64,000 nucleotides of DNA from Chitinophagaceae bacterium (GCA_019638625.1 JAHBTK010000003.1:1-64000); one strand, 5' to 3'; counted from the stretch's first letter, positions 15,677-25,226 are shown. The notes: a model not told the origin generated them from the letters alone. Program-made: numbers and translations.

Positions 15677-18541
15677 ATGCCCAAAGACAACTCCATAAAG
15701 ACGGTTTTGATTATAGGCTCCGGCCCGATTGTTATAGGACAGGCCTGCGAATTCGATTATTCCGGTACACAGGCTTCCCGCAGCCTCCGCGAGGAAGGTA
15801 TCAAAGTGATACTGATCAACAGCAACCCCGCCACCATCATGACCGACCCGATGATGGCAGACCGGGTGTACCTGCTGCCTCTGACGGTAGAGAGCATAGA
15901 ACAGATACTGGAAGAAAACGATATAGATGCGGTATTGCCGACCATGGGCGGACAAACAGCCCTGAACCTGGCAAAAGAAGCCCAGGAACTGGGGGTTTGG
16001 GAAAAATATAATGTACGGTTGATTGGGGTTGATATTAAAGCGATTGATAAAGCGGAAGACCGGGAACTTTTCCGGCAATGGATGATAGAAATGGACATAC
16101 CGGTGGCGCCTGCAAAAACGGCCAACTCCTTCCTGGAAGGAAAAGAGTTTGCGCAGGAAATAGGTTTCCCGCTGGTTATTCGTCCTTCCTTTACACTGGG
16201 AGGCACCGGCGGCGGATTTGTACACAGCAAAGAGTTCCTGGATGAGGCCCTGAACAGGGGATTGTCCGCTTCGCCTATACATGAGGTACTGGTTGAAAAA
16301 GCGGTATTGGGCTGGAAAGAATTTGAACTGGAACTCCTGAGGGATTCCGCCGATAATGTAGCCATTATCTGTACGGTGGAGAACTTTGACCCTATGGGGA
16401 TACATACCGGGGATTCCATTACAGTGGCGCCTGCCATGACGCTGAGCGATACTGCCTTTCAGTTGATGCGTAACACAGCCATCCGCATGATGCGCAACCT
16501 GGGCAATTTTGCCGGCGGTTGTAATGTGCAGTTCGCGCTGAACCCGGCAACCGAAGAGATCATCGCTATCGAAATCAACCCGAGGGTAAGCCGCTCTTCG
16601 GCGCTGGCTTCCAAAGCAACGGGGTATCCCATTGCCAAGATAGCCGCCAAGCTGGCAATCGGTTACAACCTGGACGAACTGAAAAACCAGATCACACAAT
16701 CTACCTCAGCCTATTTTGAGCCTACTCTTGATTATGTTATTGTAAAAGTACCCCGGTGGAACTTCGACAAGTTCAAGGGCGCCAATGACACCCTGGGTTT
16801 GCAGATGAAATCAGTAGGCGAAGTAATGTCCATAGGACGCAGTTTTACGGAAGCCATTCAAAAAGCCTGTCAAAGCCTGGAAAATGAGGCGGTGGGATTG
16901 GGTTATTATGGTAAGAGCCTGATGCGGTCTGAAGATATAGTAGAATACCTGAAAACACCTAAGTGGGACCGGCTGTTCCGTATAAAAGACGCCCTGATGA
17001 TGGGCGTGAGCGTGAAAACAATTTGCGAGGCCACCCATATCGATCGCTGGTTTATTTACCAGATACAAAAGATAGCGGACATTGAAAAAAAGATAGCGGA
17101 ATATAACGGCAAAACGCTGCCCGACGAATTGCTTAGAGAAGCGAAATCGAACGGGTTCAGCGATGAGCAGATCTGTCGTATCCTGAAAGACGGAACCAGG
17201 GAGGAAGAAATTTATGAACGCAGGAAACAGATAGGACTGAAACGGGTATATAAAATGGTGGATACCTGCGCGGCGGAATTTGAAGCGAAAACACCTTATT
17301 TCTACTCCAGTTTTGAAGCAGACTCCTCCTCGGAAAAGAAAGAGAGCGGGGTAGTGCATAATGAGAGTAAGGCGGAAAAAACCAGGAGCAAAGGCGCTGT
17401 TATTGTACTGGGCTCCGGGCCTAACAGGATCGGGCAGGGTATAGAGTTCGACTACTGTTGTGTACACGGTTTAATGGCGATCAGGGAGTGTGGATACGAG
17501 GCTATTATGGTGAACTGCAACCCTGAAACCGTTTCTACTGATTTTGATATCGCCGACAAACTGTATTTCGAACCGGTTTTCTGGGAACATCTCTGGGAAA
17601 TTGTGGAATATGAAAAGCCGGTGGGTGTGATCGTACAATTGGGCGGGCAAACAGCCCTGAAGCTGGCCAAACGCCTGCATGAAAAAGGCATCCGTATCAT
17701 CGGAACATCGTTTGATAATATGGATATTGCCGAAGACCGGGGCCGTTTCAGCGACCTGCTGAAAGAACTGGAAATTCCTTATCCCAAATATGGTACGGCC
17801 TATAATACGGATGACGCCATAGAAGTGGCCAATGAAGTAGGCTACCCGGTGCTGGTACGTCCCAGCTATGTATTGGGCGGGCAGCGTATGCGGATAGTGA
17901 TCAACGACGAAGAACTGGAAAAAGGAGTACTTAGCCTGCTGAAACATCTACCCGGGAACAAGATATTGATCGACCATTTCCTGGACCGTTGCCAGGAAGC
18001 CGAAGTAGATGCTATTTTCGACGGGGAAACCTTCCACGTAATGGGAGTGATGGAGCATATAGAACCGGCAGGTATCCATAGTGGCGACAGCAACGCGGTA
18101 TTGCCGGCATTCAACCTGAGCCCTATGGAAGTAACCACGATGGAGTTTTATTCCGAAAAAATTGCCCGGGCGCTCGATATTCGCGGACTGATCAATATAC
18201 AGTTTGCCATTAAAGACGGGAAAGTATATGTGATAGAAGCCAATCCCCGCGCTTCAAGAACCACTCCTTTTATAGCGAAGGCTTACCAGATACCCTACCT
18301 GAATATTGCCACCAGGGTAATGCTGGGTGAAGTGAAACTGAAAGACCTCAGCTTCCAAAAAAAGCTGACCGGTTTTGCTATTAAGGAACCGGTATTCAGC
18401 TTCGAGAAATTTCCGGGCGTAAATAAAGAGTTAGGTCCTGAAATGAAATCAACCGGTGAAGCCATCCGCTTTATTAAAGACCTTCGGGATCCATATTTCC
18501 GGACGCTGTATAAGGAGCGCAGTATGCATTTGAGTAAGTAA
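15677..18541 (+). CDS. carB: Carbamoyl-phosphate synthase large subunit lacking the C-terminal allosteric domain
   Basis: 954 residues. The first half has GSGPIVIGQACEFDYSGTQA and PSFTLGGTGGG (near 171-181); the second half has GSGPNRIGQGIEFDYCCVHG and PSYVLGGQRMRIV (near 728), so both ATP-grasp synthetase units are present. The protein stops just after FPGVNKELGPEMKSTGEAI plus about 20 residues. Enterobacterial CarB runs on for about 130 more residues as an MGS-like regulatory domain that binds UMP and ornithine; here it is absent, with no remnant before the convergent gene at 18592. It makes carbamoyl phosphate for pyrimidines and arginine with CarA, which is not in this window. Confidence 0.95.
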   Translation: MPKDNSIKTVLIIGSGPIVIGQACEFDYSGTQASRSLREEGIKVILINSNPATIMTDPMMADRVYLLPLTVESIEQILEENDIDAVLPTMGGQTALNLAKEAQELGVWEKYNVRLIGVDIKAIDKAEDRELFRQWMIEMDIPVAPAKTANSFLEGKEFAQEIGFPLVIRPSFTLGGTGGGFVHSKEFLDEALNRGLSASPIHEVLVEKAVLGWKEFELELLRDSADNVAIICTVENFDPMGIHTGDSITVAPAMTLSDTAFQLMRNTAIRMMRNLGNFAGGCNVQFALNPATEEIIAIEINPRVSRSSALASKATGYPIAKIAAKLAIGYNLDELKNQITQSTSAYFEPTLDYVIVKVPRWNFDKFKGANDTLGLQMKSVGEVMSIGRSFTEAIQKACQSLENEAVGLGYYGKSLMRSEDIVEYLKTPKWDRLFRIKDALMMGVSVKTICEATHIDRWFIYQIQKIADIEKKIAEYNGKTLPDELLREAKSNGFSDEQICRILKDGTREEEIYERRKQIGLKRVYKMVDTCAAEFEAKTPYFYSSFEADSSSEKKESGVVHNESKAEKTRSKGAVIVLGSGPNRIGQGIEFDYCCVHGLMAIRECGYEAIMVNCNPETVSTDFDIADKLYFEPVFWEHLWEIVEYEKPVGVIVQLGGQTALKLAKRLHEKGIRIIGTSFDNMDIAEDRGRFSDLLKELEIPYPKYGTAYNTDDAIEVANEVGYPVLVRPSYVLGGQRMRIVINDEELEKGVLSLLKHLPGNKILIDHFLDRCQEAEVDAIFDGETFHVMGVMEHIEPAGIHSGDSNAVLPAFNLSPMEVTTMEFYSEKIARALDIRGLINIQFAIKDGKVYVIEANPRASRTTPFIAKAYQIPYLNIATRVMLGEVKLKDLSFQKKLTGFAIKEPVFSFEKFPGVNKELGPEMKSTGEAIRFIKDLRDPYFRTLYKERSMHLSK

Positions 18542-18591
18542 AATGTATTTCAGGAAATGCAGGGTATAGAAGGAGAAGCAGGAAAACCGGC

Positions 18592-18945
18592 TTATTCCGG
18601 AGAACGATACAAATCCATTCTTCTTCTCTGCGCCCTGGCATCCAGCGAATCCAGTAACACTTTAAAGATTTCCGGCTGGGACCTATAATAGGCGTAACTC
18701 TTTTCGAAGTCCTCCCTGGAAACTTCGTACACCAGAAATACTTTCTGATACTCTTTTTGCAGTTCCTGCTCTTTGTTACGGGAGCTATCCCTGGCAACAT
18801 ATCCATTCACAAACTCTTCCGCCATCGTTACAGCAAAAAGGATATTACCCATCCGTTCGGGGGGAAGAATGCCTTTGGGCACTTTGGTATCATGGCTGCA
18901 AGCTGCCAACAGGCACATCATACAAACAAAAAACAGCATCCTCAT
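18592..18945 (-). CDS. DUF4296 lipoprotein
   Basis: 117 residues with a lipoprotein signal (FVCMMCLLAACS, Cys near 16). The mature part GILPPERMGNILFAVTMAEEFVNGYVARD is the DUF4296 start, followed by the F-x-x-S-Y-x-Y-Y-x-x-x-P core (FEKSYAYYRSQPEIFKVLLDSL). Its start overlaps the end of porD by 4 bases (ATGA type), so it is the last gene of bamD-rpoZ-coaBC-porD. Function unknown; an envelope role is inferred from the signal and operon. Confidence 0.85.
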   Translation of the reverse strand: MRMLFFVCMMCLLAACSHDTKVPKGILPPERMGNILFAVTMAEEFVNGYVARDSSRNKEQELQKEYQKVFLVYEVSREDFEKSYAYYRSQPEIFKVLLDSLDARAQRRRMDLYRSPE

Positions 18946-19859
18946 TTCAGCTCGTCTTTGTATTTATTCGCATTGGAGATATCCAGGCGTTGCAGAATTT
19001 CAGAAGCCTGCACCCTTTCCTGTGGCGGCGCTTTCTTAAACATCTTCACCAATTCATCTGATTTTCCCAGGAAGAAGAAATACAGCCCCATAAGGTTGCG
19101 GTTATCCGCGTTGAGGGTATTCAGTGAGTTCAAAGCGTTTAAAACCTGCTGGCGACCATCGTTTTCATCTTCATACATCTTATCCAGGCCCAGGCGGTAA
19201 TACATATAGTAGGCATCATGCAGCAGTGTATAACGACTGTTATTGAAGTTTTCCGCCAGCCAGTACCTGTTTCTTTGGCCGTCAAAAGCCTTCCATCCCG
19301 TGATATTTCTACCATCCGGGGCATTGCCAACTACGGTTTGCGCTTTCTTAAAAAACTGGTCGCCCCCGCGGGGAGAAAATGAATCATAATCGAGCCCCAG
19401 TATGATGTACACATAATACCCTATAACGGCAGTAAGGTTGGAAGCAAGCGCATCTGAACCGGAAACATTGTTTTCATTAAAATCCAGTTGCTGAAACTCT
19501 ACATACTTAAAAGTAACATCATTATCCTGGTAGTTCAAAATGGGAGACAGGTAACTGCTGTTGTACACGGGACGCCCTGCCTGCACTCCCAACATAGCCC
19601 GGTAAACATTAGGCTCCCCGGCCTCTGTGAGGTTCAACAAAAAATTACAAACTATTTTTTCCTGCTGGCTATAGGTATCCTGTGTCCACCTGCGCCCGTT
19701 TAAAAAATTGGTCAACGCTGTCTGCAGCGTTTGGAAAACCTTCCTGTCCGTGGTACTGCTTACCTGGGAGGCAATAACAGAAACCTTTGCATTCAGTTCC
19801 TGTGCAATACTGCCGCCTGCCATGAAGGTAAGCGCTATAAGAAAAACAAGTTTACGCAT
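18942..19859 (-). CDS. porD: Type IX secretion-associated protein PorD (DUF4835)
   Basis: 305 residues with a signal peptide ending GSIAQE. ELNAKVSVIASQVSSTTDRKVFQTLQTALTNFLNGRRWTQDTYSQQEKIVCNFLLNL is the DUF4835 opening, and the middle has TAVIGYYVYIILGLDYDSFSPRGG, a highly conserved block. PorD was linked genetically to type IX secretion in Porphyromonas and related bacteria; the protein is periplasmic. It overlaps coaBC by 8 bases and DUF4296 by 4 bases, so translation is coupled. The other por genes are outside this window. Confidence 0.9.
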   Translation of the reverse strand: MRKLVFLIALTFMAGGSIAQELNAKVSVIASQVSSTTDRKVFQTLQTALTNFLNGRRWTQDTYSQQEKIVCNFLLNLTEAGEPNVYRAMLGVQAGRPVYNSSYLSPILNYQDNDVTFKYVEFQQLDFNENNVSGSDALASNLTAVIGYYVYIILGLDYDSFSPRGGDQFFKKAQTVVGNAPDGRNITGWKAFDGQRNRYWLAENFNNSRYTLLHDAYYMYYRLGLDKMYEDENDGRQQVLNALNSLNTLNADNRNLMGLYFFFLGKSDELVKMFKKAPPQERVQASEILQRLDISNANKYKDELK

Positions 19860-21051
19860 TTGTGTACCCTATTATACAGTCAATGATATCTTTCGCGACA
19901 GCTTCTTTCGATTTTGTATCAAACGCCTTTTTACCCCCCTTTCTGTCAAACACGGTCACTTTATTCGTATCCTTACCGAATCCGGCTTTTTCATCCTTTA
20001 ATGAATTGAGCACTATCATATCCGCGTTTTTAGCCTCCAGCTTCTTCATCGCGTTCGCCTCCTCGTTATCTGTTTCAAGTGCAAACCCTACCAACACCTG
20101 TGCCGGAGTTTTCATTTGTCCCAGGCTTTTTAAGATATCAGGTGTTTTGGAAAGGTTTACAACCATTTCATCATCGTTCTTTTTTATTTTATTCTGCGAA
20201 TATTCGGCTGGCGCATAGTCTGCAACAGCCGCCGCCATAACCGTAATATCCATTCCTGCAAAAACTTCCTTGCAGGCGATAAACATTTCTTCAGCCGACT
20301 GCACTCTTTTCACCTGTAACCCGTTCAGGTCAAAATGTTGAGAAACAGGGCCCAACACCAGGTGAACCTCCGTCCCACGGTTAGCCAGTTCCCTGGCAAC
20401 CGCCACTCCCATCTTTCCGCTTGAATGATTTCCAATAAAACGTACCGGGTCCAGGTGCTCGTATGTCGGCCCCGCTGTTACCAGGGCTTTTTTACCTTTC
20501 AGGGGTCCGCTTTTGCTCAACGATCCGGCTATAAACTCTACAATGCTCTCCGGTTCAGCCATCCTTCCCTCTCCGGTCAATCCACTCGCCAGCTCTCCAT
20601 ACCCCACCGGAATCACTAGGTTTCCCCAGGACAAAAGCTTTTCCAGATTCTTTTTTGTACCGGGATGTTTCCACATATCTTCGTCCATAGCCGGGGCCAC
20701 CACCACAGGGCAGACAGCCGACAGGTACACGCTCAGGAGCAGGTTATCGCACAATCCACCGGCCATTTTCGCCAGGGTATTGCAGCTCAGGGGGGCAATT
20801 ACCATGATGTCGGCCCATCGCCCCAACATCACATGGTTTGCCCATTCATCCTCCTCAAATATTTCAGACAATACTTTTTTGCCGGACAATGTTGATAGCG
20901 TCAGGGGGGAAATAAAGTCTTTTGCCGCCTGGGTCATAATTACCTGCACCTCAGCTCCTTCCTTCACCAGCGCCCGGACAAGCAGGGCAGACTTGTAGGC
21001 TGCTATGCTGCCTGTAATCCCTACTATTATTTTCTTGTCCTTCAATGTCAT
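19852..21051 (-). CDS. coaBC: Bifunctional phosphopantothenoylcysteine decarboxylase / phosphopantothenate-cysteine ligase
   Basis: 399 residues from the ATG at 21051 (MTLKDKKIIVGITGSIAAYKS). The N-terminal flavoprotein half (CoaC) has GSIAAYK, APLSCNTLAKMAGGLCDNLL and PAMDEDMW. The C-terminal half (CoaB) has TAGPTYEHLDPVRFIGNHSSGKMG. Together they make 4-phosphopantetheine from phosphopantothenate and cysteine in coenzyme A synthesis. It sits between rpoZ and porD, a common order in Bacteroidota. Confidence 0.96.
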   Translation of the reverse strand: MTLKDKKIIVGITGSIAAYKSALLVRALVKEGAEVQVIMTQAAKDFISPLTLSTLSGKKVLSEIFEEDEWANHVMLGRWADIMVIAPLSCNTLAKMAGGLCDNLLLSVYLSAVCPVVVAPAMDEDMWKHPGTKKNLEKLLSWGNLVIPVGYGELASGLTGEGRMAEPESIVEFIAGSLSKSGPLKGKKALVTAGPTYEHLDPVRFIGNHSSGKMGVAVARELANRGTEVHLVLGPVSQHFDLNGLQVKRVQSAEEMFIACKEVFAGMDITVMAAAVADYAPAEYSQNKIKKNDDEMVVNLSKTPDILKSLGQMKTPAQVLVGFALETDNEEANAMKKLEAKNADMIVLNSLKDEKAGFGKDTNKVTVFDRKGGKKAFDTKSKEAVAKDIIDCIIGYTNA

Positions 21052-21118
21052 ATACCTTAAAAATACAAAAAGCGGCAATTACAGGTTGCCGCATTACAAA
21101 TTTTACATTAATATTAAA

Positions 21119-21460
21119 CTAACTAAATAAATCGTTGTCGTTCTTACGGAAGTAGATCTTGTCTTCAAAGAACTCTTGTGTTGCCAACAAAGCCGGGTTA
21201 GGCATCCTTTCGTATGCTTTGGATATCTCTATCTGCTCCTTATTCTCGTGTATCTCCTCCAGGCTGTCCGTATGACTGGCAAATTCCTCCAGTTTATTGT
21301 GCAACTCTTCTTTCAACGCGATGTTGATCTGGTTAGCTCTTTTGGCAATAATGGAAATCGATTCATACAGGTTGCCGGTCCTTTGTTTGATATCTGCCAC
21401 ATTTCTTGTCTCTACCACATTAGCTGTATTGCTACTCCATTGCTTTCTTAATCTGCTCAT
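21119..21460 (-). CDS. rpoZ: DNA-directed RNA polymerase omega subunit, Bacteroidota type
   Basis: 113 residues. RNVADIKQRTGNLYESISIIAKRANQINIALKEELHNKLEEF is the omega/Rpb6 core, and the Asn/Glu-rich tail with AYERMPNPALLATQEFFEDKIYFRK is the phylum-specific extension. Omega helps assemble RNA polymerase. Its ATG overlaps the stop of bamD (ATGA), so the two are translated together. Confidence 0.9.
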   Translation of the reverse strand: MSRLRKQWSSNTANVVETRNVADIKQRTGNLYESISIIAKRANQINIALKEELHNKLEEFASHTDSLEEIHENKEQIEISKAYERMPNPALLATQEFFEDKIYFRKNDNDLFS

Positions 21461-22254
21461 TGAGAAATTGATTTTAAATTACTTTCGGACAAAGATAAAT
21501 AACGTTCTGCTTCTTTTAAAAACTTACTTTCAGGAAAACGGTCCTGGAAATCCTGTACCTCCTCAACCACCTTTGTATAACGCTCTGTTTGCCTTAAAAT
21601 GTCACTCATGGAGGCATATTTATACTGTGCCCGAACGACCCAAAGTTTAAACTCATCAGCATTAGGCGCATCCGGATAGGTAGCCAGCAGGGTAGTAAAA
21701 CATACCACCGCCGCCTTATATTGCCCTAAGTCATAATATAATTCCGCATTCCTTAAGTCTTTGTAAATCAATTTACTATAACACTCCTCAATAATCTGCT
21801 GCGCTTCTTTGTTCCGTTCAGATCCGGGATGCGTATTGATGAAAGTCTGTAACTGCCCCATTGCCTTAATGGTGTTCGTCTGGTCCAGCTCGGGTCTGGG
21901 AGACTGCTTGTAATAACATAAGGCATGCATGAAATCCACTTCTTCCGCCTTGGCGCTGTTGGGAAAATAGTCCAGGAAACTCTTGAACTGGGCTTCGGCG
22001 CTTATATAATCCTTTAAGTAGTAGGCGCAATAGGCAAATTTGTAGTGAATATCTTCAAAGCGATTAGACCCCTTAAAAACGGGGAAAAGGTCGTTATAAA
22101 GCTCCTGGGCGAACCGGTATTTCTTTTTAACGAAATATTGGTCTGCCATCTTCAATTTATATTCATAATCCTTGCTTTTCATCACTTTAGAAAACTTTGA
22201 ACAGGATGAAAAGGCAAAAACCGCGATAACCAGTACTAACAGTTGCTTGATCAT
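21457..22254 (-). CDS. bamD: Outer membrane assembly lipoprotein BamD
   Basis: 265 residues from the ATG at 22254. The signal MIKQLLVLVIAVFAFSSC has the lipid-modified Cys at 18. TPR-like repeats follow: KMADQYFVKKKYRFAQELYNDLFPVF, FAYCAYYLKDYISAEAQFKSFLDYFPNSAKAEE and AELYYDLGQYKAAVVCFTTLLATYPDAP. BamD is the essential partner of BamA in inserting barrels in the outer membrane. First gene of the bamD-rpoZ-coaBC-porD-DUF4296 unit; a -7 box lies at 22273-22280. Confidence 0.93.
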   Translation of the reverse strand: MIKQLLVLVIAVFAFSSCSKFSKVMKSKDYEYKLKMADQYFVKKKYRFAQELYNDLFPVFKGSNRFEDIHYKFAYCAYYLKDYISAEAQFKSFLDYFPNSAKAEEVDFMHALCYYKQSPRPELDQTNTIKAMGQLQTFINTHPGSERNKEAQQIIEECYSKLIYKDLRNAELYYDLGQYKAAVVCFTTLLATYPDAPNADEFKLWVVRAQYKYASMSDILRQTERYTKVVEEVQDFQDRFPESKFLKEAERYLSLSESNLKSISQ

Positions 22255-22272
22255 AAAATTTAAACAGGCGGG

Positions 22273-22280
22273 CAAAAGTA
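22273..22280 (-). promoter_or_regulatory. -7 box of the bamD operon
   Basis: Minus strand TACTTTTG matches TAnnTTTG, 18 bases before the bamD ATG. A TTTG lies 13 bases further up, shorter than the usual 19. Confidence 0.45.
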
Positions 22281-22347
22281 ACTTATTTATAAACAAATCG
22301 GGAATAATCCCGCTAAAACAGGAACTTTTAGCAATATCTTATCAATA

Positions 22348-22377
22348 GAAAAACCGGGCTGATAAACCCGGTTTTTC
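22348..22377 (-). terminator. Rho-independent terminator after the OmpA-like gene
   Basis: Perfect 11-bp stem (22348-22358 with 22367-22377), 8-base loop, T-run contained in the stem edge on both strands. It lies 17 bases beyond the stop of the minus-strand OmpA-like gene. Confidence 0.85.
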
Positions 22378-22394
22378 TGGCTAAATATCTGTGA

Positions 22395-24053
22395 TTATCT
22401 TCTTCTTAAGTTGGGGTGCGGTGCAGGTACTGTATTTGGACCTTCATCACCCGGCTCTGCTGCTCTCAAATCAACCGTGTTACAATCGCCGCCGGACTCA
22501 CCATACTTAAACACCAGCCTGTCAGCGCTAATACCTTGTTTTTCAACGAGGTAATTAATTACTGTGTTTACACGATCCCAGCTTAACTGTTGGGAAGATT
22601 TAGACGGTTCGCAGGTATAGCTGGTAACTACTATCTTACAATCAGGGTTTTGACGAAGTCTGTCTGCCACACTTGCCAGCACGGCTTCAGCATCTCTGCT
22701 TGCCCTGTAAGACCTTGCGCTGAAAGACACGTTGGGCAGGTCTCCGATGCCGCAATTGCTGCCTTTTCTCAGGTTATACCCTTCAAAACAGGACTCATCC
22801 GGGCAGGGGCATTTTCCAACACCATCAGCATCAACAGGTTGACAAATTGTTGGAGTGATCAGTTCCTTGTCTTTATAATCCGGAACGCCATCACCATCCG
22901 TATCCCTGCTCACCCCATGGCTATCCACAGGAGCACCGGCAGGTGTATTCGGCTCCATATCAAACTGATCCGGAACACCATCGCCATCGGCATCATCCAG
23001 GATGGGCTTAGGCAGTTTCATATGTTTGGGAGAATTCAGCTCGCTGTAAGCATAGTCCAATGGGTTGATCCACCACAAAGGCTCTGTTCTCTTGTCGCGT
23101 GAACCTAAATTGATGTTCAACCCTACGCTCAGGTAGTTATAAGTATCATATTCAGGGGTTAACACCCTGGCGGTACCGGTTGGTCCTGCAGAAACGTTTT
23201 GCCAGCGTACGCCGTCCAGCAGATCATCATTGATATAGGTAATCCTGTCCTCGAGGGACAGATTGACTTTTTCGCTTAGTTTGAAAGTGACGCCTACACC
23301 CACTGTTTTTGAAAACCGTAAGGTTTGCCCGAAAAGCCTTGATCCCGCATCGCCATGATTTTCAGCATCTGTTGTGTAGCTGCCTCCATCCAGGATGTTT
23401 TTTACATCCCTGATGGTTTGCCTCCTGTCTTTATACACGTTAGAGGTTACGGAAGAAAAGTTATACAATGCGCCATTATCGGTGGTGACATTGGTTTTGG
23501 TATCATAGATAGTGGCTCCAACCCCGCCAAGCGCATACACCAATACTTTGGAAGTACCTTTATGAAAACGAATGCTGTTCAGGCTGGCTACAGCCTGTAT
23601 AGACAGATCCTGTACGGTTGTTCTGTAGTTGTCAAAAACTCTTGTTCCCCCGCCCTGTGGATAACCGGCATTACGCCAGTGGTCGGCAAACCCGGAAGTA
23701 CGGGCTTTCCAGTTAACGCCTCTTCCGATACCATACAGGTATTCAGCCCGAACGGAGAAAACATAACCTAAGGATTTTCTTACATGAGCCGCAAAACCAG
23801 GCATGGGCAATTGTGCAGGCACATCGCCATTCACATGGAAATTACCCACCTTGATACCAAGTTCCCATTGATCGCGTGGTTTGGCAGGATAATGATACTG
23901 GTTATTCAAAAATTCATTGTGCTGACCGAGTCTTTTGGAAGGAATCAGCGAAGAGTCTCTCCAATCATAACTCCCGGTTGTTTCCTGAGCAACTGTACTT
24001 ATAGCCAGCGAAACCAGAAAGCCTATTAGTAAAAAAACCTTTTTGGTTGCCAT
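22395..24053 (-). CDS. OmpA-family outer-membrane protein with TSP3-type calcium repeats
   Basis: 552 residues from the ATG at 24053 (signal MATKKVFLLIGFLVSLAISTVAQ). Residues about 45-345 are a predicted barrel of the Bacteroidota OmpA type. DADGDGVPDQFD and DTDGDGVPDYKD (about 360-400) are thrombospondin type 3 calcium-binding repeats. The C-terminal part (AEAVLASVADRLRQNPDCKIVVTSYTC with SWDRVNTVINYLVEKQGI) is an OmpA-like peptidoglycan-binding domain. It likely anchors the outer membrane to the cell wall. The last about 30 residues are Pro/Arg-rich, which is unusual. Confidence 0.87.
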   Translation of the reverse strand: MATKKVFLLIGFLVSLAISTVAQETTGSYDWRDSSLIPSKRLGQHNEFLNNQYHYPAKPRDQWELGIKVGNFHVNGDVPAQLPMPGFAAHVRKSLGYVFSVRAEYLYGIGRGVNWKARTSGFADHWRNAGYPQGGGTRVFDNYRTTVQDLSIQAVASLNSIRFHKGTSKVLVYALGGVGATIYDTKTNVTTDNGALYNFSSVTSNVYKDRRQTIRDVKNILDGGSYTTDAENHGDAGSRLFGQTLRFSKTVGVGVTFKLSEKVNLSLEDRITYINDDLLDGVRWQNVSAGPTGTARVLTPEYDTYNYLSVGLNINLGSRDKRTEPLWWINPLDYAYSELNSPKHMKLPKPILDDADGDGVPDQFDMEPNTPAGAPVDSHGVSRDTDGDGVPDYKDKELITPTICQPVDADGVGKCPCPDESCFEGYNLRKGSNCGIGDLPNVSFSARSYRASRDAEAVLASVADRLRQNPDCKIVVTSYTCEPSKSSQQLSWDRVNTVINYLVEKQGISADRLVFKYGESGGDCNTVDLRAAEPGDEGPNTVPAPHPNLRRR

Positions 24054-24092
24054 ACGAGTGATTATAGTATTTATGAATGAATAAGGCATCGG

Positions 24093-24100
24093 CAAAGCTA
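24093..24100 (-). promoter_or_regulatory. -7 box of the OmpA-like gene
   Basis: Minus strand TAGCTTTG, an exact TAnnTTTG, 39 bases before the ATG. Confidence 0.45.
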
Positions 24101-24174
24101 ATACAAATGTATTGAATGGCAGTAAAATACCAAATTTTTTAGAAATAATAAATTACACCGCTAAATTGCAGCCT

Positions 24175-24200
24175 GTTTGGCAGATTTGCATCTGCCAAAC
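24175..24200 (+). promoter_or_regulatory. 11-bp inverted repeat just before the polyprenyl synthase start
   Basis: GTTTGGCAGAT-TTGC-ATCTGCCAAAC is a perfect 11-bp stem with a tetraloop, ending 11 bases before the ATG at 24212. There is no T-run, so it is not a terminator. As RNA it would place a stable hairpin beside the start codon; as DNA it is a symmetric operator-like site. Confidence 0.6.
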
Positions 24201-24211
24201 ATCAATACAAC

Positions 24212-25174
24212 ATGGACAAAGCAAAAAAGATCATATCGCAGGAGTTGGAGATTTTTGAATCGAGGTTCAAGGCGTCGGTAAAAAGCAATGTACCGCTGCT
24301 GGATCGCATCATGCAATACATTGTCAGGCGAAAAGGTAAACAACTGCGGCCTATGTTTGTGTTATTGTGCGCCAGGATGGCCGGCGGTATCAATGATGCT
24401 ACTTATAGGGCCGCCTCGTTGGTAGAACTGCTTCATACTGCGAGCCTTGTACACGACGATGTGGTTGACGAATCATATGAGAGAAGGGGTTTTTTTTCAA
24501 CCTATGCTTTATGGAAATCCAAAATTTCGGTACTGGTAGGCGATTACCTGCTAAGCAAAGGGTTACTCTTATCGCTTGGCGGAGGCGACTACAGGATACT
24601 GCACATATTATCGGATGCGGTAAGAAAGATGAGTGAAGGGGAGTTGCTGCAGATAGAAAAGGCCCGTGGACTCAACCTCAGCGAAGAGGTTTATTTTGAG
24701 ATCATTAAAACCAAAACGGCATCCTTGTTGGCATCGGCCTGTTCCGCCGGTGCCTGGTCGGGTTGCGAAAACGAGGAAATCGCCGAAAAGTTCAGGTTAT
24801 TCGGTGAATATACCGGCGTAGCTTTTCAAATAAAGGATGATTTGTTTGATTACGGTACGGAAGCGATCGGGAAACCCACCGGCAATGATATTAAAGAGAA
24901 AAAACTCACGATTCCCCTGATCCATACCCTGAACAATATCGACAAATCCAAAAAGAGAGAATTGATATATATACTTAAAAATCAGAACCGGATAAAGGAA
25001 AAAGTGAACTATGTAATTGACGAGGTGAAAAAAGCAGGCGGAATACAATATGGGATAAAGAAAATGGAAGAGTACAGGGATAAAGCGATATCGCTGTTGC
25101 ATGAATTCCAGCCTTCCGAAACCAGGGACGCACTGGAAGAATTGGTAAATTACACCACAGACAGAAAGCACTGA
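24212..25174 (+). CDS. Polyprenyl diphosphate synthase (long-chain, IspB/octaprenyl type)
   Basis: 320 residues. First aspartate-rich motif DDVVD at about 81-86 in LVHDDVVDES, second motif DDLFD near 208 in IKDDLFDYGTEAIGKPTGNDIKEKK; GKQLRPMFVLL is the substrate-binding KxxR-type opening. It condenses isopentenyl diphosphate onto an allylic primer, most likely to make the menaquinone side chain in this phylum. Chain length cannot be assigned. Followed by recJ 52 bases downstream. Confidence 0.92.
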   Translation: MDKAKKIISQELEIFESRFKASVKSNVPLLDRIMQYIVRRKGKQLRPMFVLLCARMAGGINDATYRAASLVELLHTASLVHDDVVDESYERRGFFSTYALWKSKISVLVGDYLLSKGLLLSLGGGDYRILHILSDAVRKMSEGELLQIEKARGLNLSEEVYFEIIKTKTASLLASACSAGAWSGCENEEIAEKFRLFGEYTGVAFQIKDDLFDYGTEAIGKPTGNDIKEKKLTIPLIHTLNNIDKSKKRELIYILKNQNRIKEKVNYVIDEVKKAGGIQYGIKKMEEYRDKAISLLHEFQPSETRDALEELVNYTTDRKH

Positions 25175-25226
25175 TACCCGTCTTTACAGGAGTTGTACCG
25201 GTAGTTACTTTTTTATTTTGACAGGT

